From: Acorus gramineus
Lineage: Eukaryota > Streptophyta > Magnoliopsida > Acorales > Acoraceae
Assembly (NCBI GenBank): GCA_030737835.1
Contig: CM060848.1
Span: forward strand, 9,556,509 to 9,620,508
Direction of reading: 5' to 3'
Length of the DNA stretch: 64,000 nt
The notes beneath the pieces are model-generated. The model was given only the letters and a program-made list of their open reading frames with translations. It ran no database searches and was not told the DNA's origin. Made by a program: the position numbers and the translations under genes. Positions 1-11,715 of this stretch are shown here, one piece after another. Numbering within the stretch: position 1 is the stretch's first letter; each line of letters starts with the position of its first letter.

Positions 1-3000
1 CACTACTAAAGGCACCATCAACGATCTGTAACATCCTATATACAGGATCACCAAGCAAATAAGGGCTCAACCTCAGTTCCTGTGAAAGTCATATTTGCAA
101 GCAGCATATCACTTCAATTGTTGACAACAAATCATTTGTTAATTAAAACAAACATGACTGGTGGATCATTACTCATAATACCTTGCAAACACTTGTCGGA
201 CATGTTTTGAGCTTTGTGGAAGCCTTGGGACCAAAAGATAGCAACGATCTTACTACATGCTGGAGAAAATTATTTACTCAAAAGAAATCAATATAACAAA
301 AATATGACATGTGGAAAATAAGGAATCTTCGTAGCAACAAAAAGCGTCAAGAAAAGCACCAAAAACTAATGTATTACAGTGTTGTCAAAAACTTATGCCA
401 CCTTAAGATTAAATTTTGCCAATGCAAGGCGGCAGAAAGCCCCCAGATATCTTTCATCTACTCTCTCAGCATCTTTAAATAACCTCTTCAACAGAACAAG
501 TAACTGTTGTTGGGTGGATAAGGATGTTCCCATGCCTGTATTAGTTCCAAGTGAATATGGCAGTCCAAATATTCCAGTTGTGTTTGAGATACCAATTTCA
601 GACAAAAGTTCACAGATTGCTGCTACTGTTTGTGAAAGACAGGAAGTATCCTTGTTCTGCACAAATAATACCTCAGTCATACAAGGGGATAAAAAATTTA
701 ATCTAAAATTATTTAAAAGTGAGTGGGAGAGAACGTTGTTCTATTCAGAGTGCAGTTTATTTATTAGTAATACCAAATGGAATGTATAGAGCAGGGATGC
801 CTACAACAAAAACACCACTGTCATCTGGTTCATGAAGTAGACGCATACCATATTTGCTATAATTCTAGAGCAACTGTTAGAATTGGACTGTGAGAAAGAA
901 ATATTAGTCTTACAGGAGAATAAAATCACCATGGCAGGTATGCATACTTCACTTAAAGGTGTACGATGCAACCCTCAATAGGATATATAAATCAATGCAA
1001 GTGTTGCACTTAAAAACATTTTGAAAGTTATCTAGTCTCATGGATACACTGTCCCATCATCTAACTAGCATTTTTTCAGATAAAGTGTGTAACAAGATTT
1101 GACGACAAAGCACATTTTTTAAATCAAGAAATTCATGATGGATGCAAATGTAAACATTTTCATTTTCCAAGAAGCCAATGTGACCCCTTATAAAAGTCTT
1201 AGTTATCTACAAGTTATCAGATTTGGGTATAACCCCACCACAAACCATAGTTTGAAGTGCGGCCGCACGTACCGGTATGTGCGGCCGCACATGCTGATGT
1301 GCGCCTGCGCATATCCCACCCCATATGTGGCACCCGTTCGAAGTCAATTCGAACGGACTTCGAACGGCAAGAGGGCATTCGAAATTCAATTCGAACTGAC
1401 TTCGAACGGTAAAATCTACAACTAGTTTCGGATTGCTGTTCCAACGGTAATTCGAACGGCAACATACCATTCGAAAGCCGTTCGAACGCAATTCGAACTT
1501 CCAGAAGACGTTCGAAGTTCAGTTCAAACGGGAGTTCGAACGGAGGTTCAAACGGCTACCTTACCCGATGTGCGACCGCATGTTCAATACATACGACCGC
1601 ATATGCCATGTGCGGACCCCACCACACATACGGTCCGCACATGGTTTTGAACTATGCCACAAACATCATAAGGAATGCCATTTAATCAAATACATGCATA
1701 GGTTTCATATGAAATTGTTCTAACATAAACATAAAAGCGGATCTCACTAAAACTTATGCATACCTGTTGAGAAATACGGACAGCTTCAGTTAGGGCCTGA
1801 AAATAAAAGAAATATTAAGAATTAAAAAAAATATATATATATATATATATATATGGAAATTATTTGTTTTTAAAAAAACACAGAACGCAGATTTGGTATC
1901 ATGATACAACAACTGGCAAAATTACCTCCAAAGCTTGCCTAAAATGCCCGAAATGACTATGCATAATGCCCAAGCACAATACAGCAGCCTCAAACCTCCC
2001 AACAAAAGTATCAGGATCAAATCCTTCCAACCCTGCACTTTAATGATAAAGTGCTGAATATCAATAAATATCCTCATTAAAGTAAAGCTCCATATAATAA
2101 TGGTAGAAAAGAAACATCAACAACATGAATATAAGCAATCCACTCAATAATACAGATCAATTTTCTAAAAAAATAATATCATTATTACCAAATCTTTTCA
2201 AACACAAACCTAGCATCACCAAAAGAATGATCAAATAAGCTCACTTGAGCATGTAAATTACAAGACCACTTGAGCATGTAAATTACATGCTGTGAAAATC
2301 AATAAGCAAACCACAATTAACCAATACTGTTTCTATTTGATGCCCAAATTGCTGCAGCATGTTGTCTCTGGATGCTTCCCCAAGAAAACAAGATTCAAGA
2401 TTGTCTAACTAGGAAGGGATCTGTAACCATTAATCTGGGATTTAAGTCCCATGCTCAAACATTACTGTGTTGTGATAGCTTTTCTGATCGTCCAACCACT
2501 TCTATTTATGACAGCGGGTCTTTAAACTTTAACCAAGATGCATTCCATCTTTTGAATAAATATTGATCTCAGCTATATATAAATATTTTACGTGAGAAAG
2601 ACAGATGGAGTGCATAGATAGATGAACAAATGGAACTTCATGTGTCAACATTTCTTCAATGCTCTTCAATGCCAACTCAACAAATCGCAATATTCACCAA
2701 CAACTAAAATCTTGCAAATGAAAGCCAAAGGTGGTTGGAACGGTAATATGCAGAAATAAAATGGCCATGATGAGATTGTTGGCATCTTTGAGAAAACATA
2801 TCCATAAATTAAGCAAACATGAAGTAACGTAGCAAAGACATGGACATCATATTAGTAACCATGAACAACTAAAACAACATAAAAAAGGAAGATAAAAACA
2901 AGGGCAATTAGCAAAAATAGCACCCAAAAATTGAATATTAGCAAAAATAGCACCGGATGATGAAAATAACACTGTTCAGCTTTGGCTGTTTGTTTTTTAA

Positions 3001-6000
3001 AAAAAAAACACTGAAGACGCCATGTATGTATATATGGCGCCTCCTTTGTTTTTTGTTTTTTCAAAAAGGCTGCTTTATTTTTAGTTGAGATAACTTCTTT
3101 TTCTTTGATTAAATATTCATAACTGATTTTTTTATTTTTTATATCGGAGGGACCCCCCGTGACTAACTTTACGGTCGAGCTGGGAAGGCTACCTCCGCCT
3201 GTTTGCCCTGGTCCCACCGAAAATTCTTTCGAATAATCACCAACAAACAGGTGAATAAGTCAGCGCCAAGACTCAAACTCAAGACCTACCCTTAACACAG
3301 GTAAGCTCTGAACCGTTGTGCTGATTTCTTTGATTAAATATTAATAGCTAATATTTTTTTAGCAAACAACTATTTGATTAAATTTTAAAGGCAGAGATTT
3401 TTTTCTTTTTTTAACATATATTTGGTTTGAGAAGAGAGAAAAACATGGACGATTTGTTTCTCTTTATCAATTAAATTTTTTGATTAAATTTTAGTACCTA
3501 AAAAAATAACATTTTTCCATATATTTCTCCAACAAATTAAAAGGCTTGTCCTTAAAAATCTTTCATAATTTTCTCCTCTTAACCGAATATATTTTAAACC
3601 AAGAAATTTGAGCCATTAAAATCGGATATATGTTAAACCAAAAAAATTCAGTCCATCTTCCATGATTTTCTCTCTTCTCAACCGAATATATTTAAAAAAA
3701 AAATCTCAACCATTAAAATTTAATCAAACAATTTATAAAAAAAATCTCAATCACTAATATTTAATTAAAGATGAGAAGGATCGATTAAAGGAGGCACCAT
3801 ATATATATGTTACCTCCAATGTTAAAAAATAAAAATGAAAAAATGGTCAACGTTGACCGGTACTACTTTTTACAAATATTCGACCTCCAATGTTATTTCT
3901 ATTAATATTCAATTTCTGGATGCTATTTTTGTCAATTTCCCTAAAAACAAAACCAAACAGTTACCTGTAATCAAAATAGCAGTGAAGGTTGTCCAATGCA
4001 ACAAGATAATCCTCATGGTAAAGATTATTCATATAACGCAAATAATGAATCTGCAAGGAATTAAAAACATAATCAGAAATTATAACCATATATTTAAGTG
4101 CAGCCATCACATGCCGGCATGTGCGAACGCACATCCAGTTTTGAAGGCCCGGGAATTATGATCTGACATGTAGAACGCATGTACATGCAATGTGCCATAT
4201 GTGCAGCCATATGCGCCGCATATGCAGTGCATGGTGACTGCATTTCTTTTCCGATTTTTGTAGTGGACCGTTCGAGTGGCCCAATTCCGTTCGAACGGCA
4301 TTCGAATGGGTTTCGAATGATAGATCAACCGTCCAAAAGTGAGTGCTTTGGGAATGAACTCTATTCGAATGGCAATAGAAATAAAATAAATGTGCGGCAG
4401 TTAAAAAAATAAAATAAAATAACGACCACTCAAACAATTAATGTGCGACCGCATGTTCAGTACATTTTAGACCCCAACCATACATGCAAGCCGCATGTTA
4501 CATTGAAACATTGGTTATAACACCCACAGACAAGTATGATGTATATCTGTAAAGCTAAATTGAAAACTTACACGGTGCAACTCAGGTGCCAACTTTCCGA
4601 GCTGATTTAGAATAGCTTCAAATACATTTAATGGAAAGGAGCTGCCATGCCTAACAAAAAGAAAAAGAGAGATTTCAATAATACAATTCAACAGTGTTTC
4701 TATCGTTATATTAGAGACCATTTTTCCATACTTCTCAATTAGATCAGCTTGCTCCCTTAGATAGCCTTGCACTTGCCAGTTTGTCCGTAAGAATATTTCA
4801 CCCTGGTGGTAATCACCTACGAGTGTGTCGTTGAGAGGGGATAAAAACTCAGTACTTTGCTGACTGAAATCATTACATTTAAGTTTGTCAACCGGAACCT
4901 GGATTTCTGCATATTCAGCAATCTCTTGTTATACAAACACGAATCATCCCCATACTTTGATATGTCAAATTTTCAAAATGATTTTGCCCAAACAATCTGA
5001 ACAATATGATAACAAAAATATAAGAAGCCATATTCCAACAGCATTACCGAGCTAAATATGTATACACATGCTCCAGAAGCATGAGAAATCACTTATGTTT
5101 TTTTTTTTTTTTTTTTTGAGGAAAATATAGGAGAATCTTATTTCAAGAAACCCCCGGATTTAGGAGACGAGGGATCTCCTTACAATAAAAGAAAAGGAAA
5201 AATACAATTAGAAATTAGACTATCCTTTCCCCCATTTGTTTCCCATGATGGAACCGGGTGAAGGCTCCTCTAAGATGAATTTGACCCAATCCGATAACAT
5301 CGAAGAAATTGTGAACCAAGTATTTTCCCAATACACCCTTTTATGCATGAAGACACCCTCGTTGCGTGTTAGCCAAATCGACCAACAAGTAGCATGAGGA
5401 ACCAACCATTGGAATTTTGCTCGAGAACTTCTATCTCCTTTCTTCCGACGATCCCGAAACCACATCCACATATCCTCTGTATTCGAAAAAGAACAAGATG
5501 CTTCAAGAGCCTCCCCAACTTTCTTCTAAATTTGGGTGCTAAATGAGCAAGTAAAGAAAAGATGATCACTTGTTTCTTCTCCAATGCCACACAAACCACA
5601 GATTTTATCCCCATCATTAGACCATTTTGCCCAATTCACTTTGGTGAGGACTTTATTCAAAGAAAGTAGCCACATAAAACCCCTGATTTTCAATGGAGAG
5701 AGCGTACCCCAAATCATATATTCGAATCGAGCCGAAAGGAGGTGAGGAAGTGGACGATTGTTGAGTTTCTGATACCATGATCGGACAGAGAAACCATTCC
5801 GAGGAGACAACTTTCAAATAATTGAGTCTTCCTCTTCTAAATTGAGAGGAACCTGATGAAGACACCCAAGAAGAGATGAGAATTCTTCCAACTCCTCATC
5901 GCTTTGATTCCGACGAAGCCTTGGCATCCAAATTATAGAATTGACCTCACACGTGAACGAATCACGAATAAGATCATCCTCGTCAATAGCCACTCTAAAG

Positions 6001-9000
6001 AGATTAGGAAATAGAGATGCCGGCGATGAGCCATTAAGCCATGCATCCTTCCAAAAGCGAATTTCCACACCCATTGCCAAGAACAAATTGGAGAGACTCC
6101 TTTATCTCCTCGACCCCTTCCAAAATATTCCTCCAAACGTTAGAGATAGATACTCTTTTCCTCGGGATAAGGTTAAGTCTCGAGCAAGCCGGATAGTATT
6201 TCTCACGAATTACTCTACTCCACAAGGCCTCCGGATCAACAAGCAACCTCCAAAGCCACTTACCCAATAGGGCCTTGTTCATATTGCGAAAATCAAGGAC
6301 ACCCATACCACCCTCCTTCTTGGAACGACAAATAATGTCCCATTTCGCAAGATGAGGCTTCCCACAACCATCCATGGACCCATTCCATAGAAAACGCCGC
6401 CGAATTTTCTCCATCTTACCAAGAATCCCACAGGGGACTTTGAAAATTGAGAAGAAGTAGAGCAGAAGACTCGTGAGCATTGCTTTTAGAAGCACTAACC
6501 GACCACCCAAGCTTAGAAGGTGTCCTTTCCATCCATCCAGTTTCTTATCAAACCGTGAAAGAAGAGGCTCCCAATCAGATTGTCAGAGACTCCTAGTATG
6601 AAGAGAAAGGCCTAAATATTTGATTGGAAACTTTGATGCTTTACACCCAAACCTCGAAGCCAAGGCTGTCACCTCATGAAACGGAATGTTTATCCCCACC
6701 AATGTGCTTTTGAAGAAGTTTACTTTCAGACCGGAAACCATCTCAAAGCATTTAATAATGAATTTGAAGCCCTCCAAGTTGCTTTCTTTTGCATCACAAA
6801 AGAGTATAGTGTCATTAGCATATTGAATATGAGAGATCCTGGAACCACCTTTTGTAACTTCAATGCCATTTATCCAACCACCTTCCACACCCTTATGAAT
6901 CATTCTGCTTAACACATTCGCCACAAGAATGAATAAAAATGGAGAAAGAGGGTCCCCTTGACGACCCCTTCCAGAATCAAAATAACCAACCGCGTTCCCA
7001 TTAACAAGGACCGACATCCAAATTGTAGCTATGCATTCTTTCAGCCACCATCTCCATTTAGAAGAGAATCCATATTCCTCCATGAGTTTCCATAGAAAGT
7101 CCCAATGAACCGAATCATAGGCTTTTTCAAAATCAAGTTTACATAGGAAACCTTTCCTCTTTCCGATGTGGGCCCCGGATACACATTCTTGTGCTATAAG
7201 AAAACCATCAAGAAGAGACCGGCCTTTAATAAAAGTTGATTGACTGAGATCCACGAGATCCTTTATCACTGTCCGAAGACTGTATGCCAATATTTTGGCG
7301 ATGATCTTATAAGCATCGTTTAGAAGACTAATTGGCCGGAAATCTTCAATACACTCTGCGCCACTCTTTTTTGGAATCAATGCTATGAATGTTGCGTTGA
7401 GGCAAACACAACCTTGACGACCAGCATGGAATTCATTCAACATTTCCACCACGTCTTGCTTGACAACATTCCAAAAAACTTGGAAGAACCTCATATTATA
7501 ACCATCGGGGCCAGGCGCCTTGTCACCATCCATCTAAAAAACAGCAGTTTTAATCTCTTCCTCAAGGAATGGAGCATCTAGAGCCTCAATTTGTGACAGA
7601 GATAAACGAGGCAGCTCTTCGTTAGAACAGTCCGGAAGCCACGATCTGTCTTTCTTGAAGAAAGTTTTGAAGTGACGCTCAATATTTGCTTCTATATCTG
7701 CCACCTGATCTGTCCTCTCACTGTTACTAATAATGGAAGCAATGTGATTGATTCGTCTTCTGGAACTGGCAGATCTATGGAGAACTTTGTATTGCCGTCA
7801 CCAGCCTTGAGCCACACTGCTCTAGATCTTTGCCTCCAAGCTTCCTCCTCTTGTCTTAGTATACCCATCAGATCCTCTTTTGCTTTTTTTCTTTCATTCA
7901 GCTCCAGCAATGAAAGATCTCTTTCTTCCTCCAGCTTGTCCCACTTGCTAATGCTATCCTCTAACAAAGATTTCCTTTCGAATCTAGCCGTAGTTGCCGC
8001 CTTATCCAATCACCTAGCTTCCTCTTAAGAATTTTTATTTTCCCAGCCAATTCACCTTTGCCATCCACTATAGCTGAGGACCACCGGCCATCAACTAGTT
8101 AATAGAAGCCCTCCTCTTTAAGCCACCGGTTCTCAAATATGAACTGTTTGGACCGAGTAGATGTAGAGTCCATGACAAGAAGAATAGGAATGTGATCTGA
8201 ACAGGATTGTACCAACCCCTGCAGATGGCTAAATTGGAACAAATCCTCCCAATTGGCATCTACATGGCATCTATCCAATTTGGATAGAATAGGCTTGTCA
8301 CGCAGATCGCTCCAAGTGAACCTGTGATTGGACAGTGGAATTTCTATTTCTATCGAGCCCGAATCCGATACCCACTCACGAAACTCCCTAACTTCCCTGG
8401 GAGACCAGTTCCACGAGCTGCGATCCATATGTGTAGTAATAGCGTTGAGATCACCCAAGACACAATGGATATTCACTAAAGTCATGAATGTCCTGGAGCT
8501 CCCCCCAAAATGCTGGACGAGATTCATGTAAAGTCGGTCCATAGATTTGCCAATGGGTTTAAACTAAATTGGCAACCTGTTATAACTGATGAATAAACTA
8601 CTATTTAGTATTAAAGCATGTGAAAGTGCAATTGCATTCAAGAAACTATTGTATTGATCATCAAGCCAATTAATTTGCATACAAGAAACTATCGTATTCA
8701 TCATTAAGCTAATTAATTCAGACGCACAGATGTGATAAATCTCAAATTTAAAAAATAATATAGATCTGATATTAACAGATATAAAAAAAGTGATTCAAGA
8801 GCGCATTCATGAGATTCTGACTGCCATTCCTGATCACAACATTGAACCCATGAATCAGAAGAAAAACCATAACTGAACAGCAACTATTGGAAGTTCTGTA
8901 TCGATAATTAATCATATGCATGACTAAAAATGATGGTTGTGGCAACTTGATATTTTGTATCTACACAAAAAAAATCCCACCACTAGATTATGGGGAACTA

Positions 9001-11529
9001 ATGATGGTGCTCACGAGACCTTTGCCAATGTTGTCAACCAAATCATACTAAAAGATTGACCATATTTTGAGCATGAAAACAGCAGGAAATGCAGTTTTAT
9101 TTCTGTACCTTTGACTAATCTGTGAAGTGGCCTAGGGACGGATAAATGAAACAAAGTGCTTTCTCCAGCACTTGTCCCAGTTTCATATTCAGATTCATTT
9201 TTTTCAAACATGGCAGCATCAAAATTCATGTCTTCATTCTCTGAAAATTCTGAGCCATTATGAAAATCATCTTCACCAGAAGCGTAATCAGCATTAGAGG
9301 TGGAATATGTTCCTAAACTGGTCAGGAGGTGGCATACACCCTGCATAAAATATCCCAGTTACAAGATGTGAGGTTTTATTTTATTTCAATTTAAAAGTAT
9401 GTGGAAAACAGGTGCAGCAAACACACAGGCAGACATGAGAAAACTGCCTGAATATTATGTCAAAAATGGGAAAAGATTACATAAATTCAACAGAAACTCA
9501 ATTTTCAAACAAGCTTCTGTGTTCATTCAATTCCAACAAGCATTAAGAAAAGGAAATCATAATTCATAAGCTCATCAAATCCTATGGGCATACCATTTGG
9601 TATGATAGAAAGCAGTGCTACCTTATATGTAGCACAAGTGCCTAGATTGTTTGTACCTGTGACCTCAATAATGCAGATGCATGAATGCTAGTTTTATATT
9701 TTGATGAATACTATATACAATTACACAAATAATGAGTGATCAAGTGCAATAAACAAGAAAGGTCCTACCTGTAGGGACAAGATGACACACAAAGAAGTTA
9801 AAAAATATAGCCAACTCTTGCGGTCTCACCCCATACCCACCTTGTCCCATTAGAGAGTTATCCCCATGATAAATTTCACATGTGCTTAATAGATGATAAT
9901 TATGAGAGATTTGATTGATATGGAGATTTAGATTTTTATTTGAATTTTCTATAGTGCTCCTATAACCTACGACTCGAGTCCAATTACTTTATATACCTCC
10001 AAATCTCCGGCATTGAGAATTTTAGAATTTTGAGATTCTAGATTACAGTGACCAAAGTACTTTCTCAAAAAATAGTGAAAACAAAAAAAATGTTTTTCTG
10101 TTGATTACATTTATGATAAAATTCTTTGATATAAATTTTCTTTAACACTCGTTCCAAGTGTTCAATATTTTCACTCAGAACAAGGGATGTGGACCAAACC
10201 CATTTAGAAACTGAAACAGAAAACGCAATTTTGCATAAACTCCAAAGGCAAAGAAACAATAAAAAGTAACATATTTATGAGACTATGACCACCATGCAAC
10301 CAATTAGCCTTGCTCCATCCATTTGGGCCAACCTTATGGACAATATTTTGATTCAAAATAACTTGAGATCAATATTTTACAATTGTCAATCCCAACATCG
10401 AATCCCTATTTGGACTAGTGCCAATTTCCAGTCAGGCTGATTATAGTAATGACATAACCATAACCAATAGCCGTAACTTAGAAATTATTATCCATAAACA
10501 ACAAATAAACAACAAACAACAAGCACAATGCTAAAAAAAAAAAGAGGGGGTAAAAAAAAGACATTGCAGTAACAGCTAACAACAAATGTCCAAACCACCT
10601 GTTATTGAGCAAAATGAGAGTAATGAAACACCGATTTTACAGGTTCAACTAATGATAAAAAAATAGCCAAAATTAAATGTTCAATCAAGTGATTAACACA
10701 GTAATGTCCCTTACGTCAATGGCCTATGTTTGAGTCCTGCTATCTCCAGGACTGCTAAAATCGCATGTACAGCCTTCTAGGCTGGTTTCATGGGCTTATG
10801 CTCTACACTACTACTAGAGGTCCGATTCACAGTATGTTAGGGAATTTGTAGCACGATAGTGCCCTTCTACCAAAACAAAATAACACTGTAACAATCGATA
10901 TCAAAGCACATCACCTCAAAAGATAACAGATTGAACGCCAATATGCAACGGCGCACATACATCCCCAAGTGGCTCATCGGCTCCAAATGAAACTGATCCT
11001 CCTCTCCACCACCCATCTCAGGCAACGCCAACACCGCTGCACCCAAAATCACACTCAAAGCCTACAACTTTTAAATTAAAAAAAAATATGAAAACCGGTG
11101 CCGAAGGCAAACTCACACCGAAGCTTCATGAAGAAGTTGAATAGATCGTCAGGCGACGAAAAGTGCAACAGACACTCCATCAGGTCCCCACAAAGCTCCC
11201 CGCCCTCCTCTCCACACGCCGCCTTCAAATGGCTGATGAGCTCGTCCAGCGTCGGCTCCAGGAAGTCATCGCATGCCTGATAAGAGAGGTGTAGATTATA
11301 AGGGACTTAGGGGTGAGAATATCAGGAACCCTAGACGGTGGGGGGGGGGGCTTGCATTTACCTTGGTGAGGGAGAAGAGGAGGAGGCCGAGGCGGGTTGA
11401 GGCGGAGGGGGCATCCGGCGGCGTCGGAGGAGGAGGAGGAGAGGAAGAGAAGCACTGGATGAGGTGGCAGAGGGTGATCTTGTGAGGGGTGAGAACGACC
11501 GCAGCCGGAGATTTCAGATTGCCCGCCAT
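1..11529 (-). CDS. APC5: Anaphase-promoting complex subunit 5 (APC5), 5' two thirds, spliced, runs off left edge
   Basis: APC5 is a TPR-rich scaffold subunit of the APC/C ubiquitin ligase, which degrades cyclins and securin. Recognition comes from remembered similarity to plant APC5. The start (ATG at 11529) reads MAGNLKSPAAVVLTPHKITL, followed later by conserved blocks GMYVRRCILAFNLLSFE, LAPELHR, ALDNLH.YFDY, ALTEAVRISQQ and LLSFGPKAS. Exons on the minus strand, high to low: 11529-11362, 11276-11119, 11053-10915, 9340-9109, 4906-4732, 4650-4572, 4050-3965, 2037-1926, 1796-1764, 656-402, 259-182, 79-<1. All visible introns are GT-AG and the reading phase is kept across every junction, with no stop in about 531 codons. 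Plant APC5 is roughly 900 residues, so the C-terminal TPR part lies beyond the window. Introns are swollen by transposons, especially 4907-9108, which holds a LINE. Exon 3 starts at an AG nine bases inside a more obvious acceptor because only that choice keeps frame. Function is inferred from family. Confidence 0.92.
1246..1656. mobile_element. hAT-like MITE, TTCGAACG-rich, in APC5 intron 9
   Basis: A 411-bp element flanked by a perfect 8-bp duplication CCACAAAC (1238-1245 and 1657-1664). Its ends are inverted repeats beginning CATAGTT and followed by a TGCGG block. The 8-bp target duplication points to the hAT superfamily. Internally it has many copies of TTCGAA/CGTTCGAACG (about 1327-1560) and palindromic GTGCGGCCGCAC-type segments near both ends. 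It sits in the intron between APC5 exons 1764-1796 and 402-656. There is no coding capacity; the short ORFs here are by-products of the motif repeats. Confidence 0.8.
1831..1854. repeat. (AT)12 microsatellite
   Basis: Twelve uninterrupted AT units in an APC5 intron (between exons 1926-2037 and 1764-1796), directly after an A-run. Likely length-polymorphic. Confidence 0.9.
2902..3941. mobile_element. MULE-like TIR element (1.04 kb) in APC5 intron 7
   Basis: Terminal inverted repeats of about 50 bp start GGGCAATTAGCAAAAATAGC on the left. The right end, read inverted, starts GGGAAATTGACAAAAATAGC. The element is flanked by a perfect 9-bp duplication TAAAAACAA (2893-2901 and 3942-3950). Nine-base duplications with GGG-starting TIRs are typical of Mutator-like elements. 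No transposase frame is seen; the interior is AT-rich and contains a SINE-like insert (3125-3335). It lies within the intron between APC5 exons 7 and 8. Confidence 0.8.
3125..3335 (-). mobile_element. SINE-like, tRNA-derived insert inside the MULE-like element
   Basis: Read on the minus strand, the left part looks tRNA-derived. CACAACGGTTCAGAGCTTACC can be a degenerate A-box region, and GAGTTTGAGTCTTGG, about 40 bases on, resembles a B box (GWTCRANNC with one mismatch). The sequence ends in an A-rich tail (AAAAAATAAAAAAATC). The layout matches plant tRNA-derived SINEs. Boundaries are approximate, and no target duplication was found. Confidence 0.5.
4087..4513. mobile_element. Second copy of the TTCGAACG-rich hAT-like MITE, in APC5 intron 6
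   Basis: A 427-bp relative of the element at 1246-1656. Ends are CATATATTTAAGTGC on the left and, inverted, CAATGTTTCAATGTAACATGCGG-like on the right. Flanking 8-mers ATTATAAC (4079-4086) and GTTATAAC (4514-4521) match at 7 of 8 bases. The interior again has palindromic GCATGTGCG/CGCATATGC blocks and TTCGAACG/ATTCGAATG motifs (4265-4370). The right part shares AATGTGCGACCGCATGTTCA with the first copy, showing common origin. It lies between APC5 exons 6 and 7, ending 58 bp from exon 6. Confidence 0.7.
5098..8560 (-). mobile_element. 5'-truncated, decayed L1-type LINE in APC5 intron 4
   Basis: Minus-strand order: C-terminal part of an AP endonuclease (8542-8099: GDLNAIT, FTWSD, LSKLDR, CSDHIPILL), a charged linker (8009-7692), reverse transcriptase (7533-6583), an RT C-terminal region (6510-6034), a zf-RVT domain (5810-5526: IRGFMWLLSLNKVLTK, CGLCG, ETSDHLFF), and a tail (5471-5220). 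It ends in a 20-base A-run (T-run on plus, 5098-5117), as expected for target-primed insertion. No gag-like ORF1 or endonuclease N-terminus is present, so it is 5'-truncated. Stops and frame changes separate the segments. It has the same orientation as APC5. No clear target duplication was found; the 5' boundary is approximate. Confidence 0.85.
6583..7533 (-). pseudogene. LINE reverse transcriptase domain with altered catalytic motif
   Basis: A 316-codon open stretch of a non-LTR reverse transcriptase. Visible blocks: DKAPGPDGYNMRFF (residues 4-17), LIPKK, DFRPISLLND, FEKAYDSVHWDFLW (about 134-147; the Asp of AYD is the first catalytic Asp), RQGDPLSPFLF (191-201), and HIQYANDTILFC (235-246). 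The canonical motif is YADD; here the codon at 6814-6816 is AAT, giving YAND, which replaces a metal-binding Asp. With the broken flanking frames this copy should be inactive. It sits inside APC5 intron 4. Confidence 0.85.
10690..10870 (+). mobile_element. Possible SINE-like repeat in APC5 intron 3
   Basis: Contains TGATTAACACAG, then about 35 bases on GTTTGAGTCCTG, a one-mismatch B box (GTTTGAGTC, as in the insert at 3125-3335). This resembles a tRNA-derived SINE head. No poly(A) end or target duplication could be fixed, so this is weak. Confidence 0.3.
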
Positions 11530-11582
11530 TAGAGGCCGATCGATTTTTTTTTTTTTTTTTTCATTGATTATTTAAGTGGAGA

Positions 11583-11590
11583 GCGCGAAA
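11583..11590 (-). promoter_or_regulatory. E2F-type site upstream of APC5
   Basis: Read on the minus strand this is TTTCGCGC, a perfect match to the E2F consensus TTT(C/G)(C/G)CGC, 54 bp upstream of the APC5 start codon. E2F sites commonly drive cell-cycle genes in plants, so the match suits an APC/C subunit. A single 8-mer can occur by chance, and no expression evidence is available here. Confidence 0.45.
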
Positions 11591-11642
11591 GCGGTATGAT
11601 TGATACAGATATATAATTTAAAATATACCCATGCTCAACAAA

Positions 11643-11647
11643 GCGGG

Positions 11648-11690
<43 letters not shown>

Positions 11691-11715
11691 GCGTGTTCGA
11701 TCCACGCTCACCGCA
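11643..11715 (+). tRNA. tRNA-Phe (anticodon GAA)
   Basis: A 73-base intronless cloverleaf. The acceptor stem GCGGGGA pairs with TCACCGC leaving a discriminator A, the D-loop contains AGTTGGGA, the anticodon loop is CTGAAGA, and the T-arm carries GTTCGATCC (B box). The sequence is the standard plant nuclear tRNA-Phe form. A CAA motif (CTCAACAAA) lies directly upstream, as is usual at plant tRNA transcription starts, and T-runs at 11725-11729 and 11733-11737 can terminate RNA polymerase III. It is transcribed away from APC5, whose start codon is only 113 bp to the left. Confidence 0.97.

Noticed and set aside
379..789. 136-codon plus-strand ORF
   Set aside because: It is the antisense shadow of APC5 exon 10 (402-656), whose minus-strand frame matches the family and is bounded by splice sites.
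1135..1491. Overlapping ORFs over the first hAT-like MITE
   Set aside because: They arise from repeated TTCGAACG motifs, which translate to periodic residues on both strands; the element ends and target duplication explain the sequence.
8560..9108. Additional APC5 exon between exons 4 and 5
   Set aside because: No open segment in the required phase with acceptor and donor resembling the family was found; direct joining of 9109 to 4906 keeps frame (GAA).
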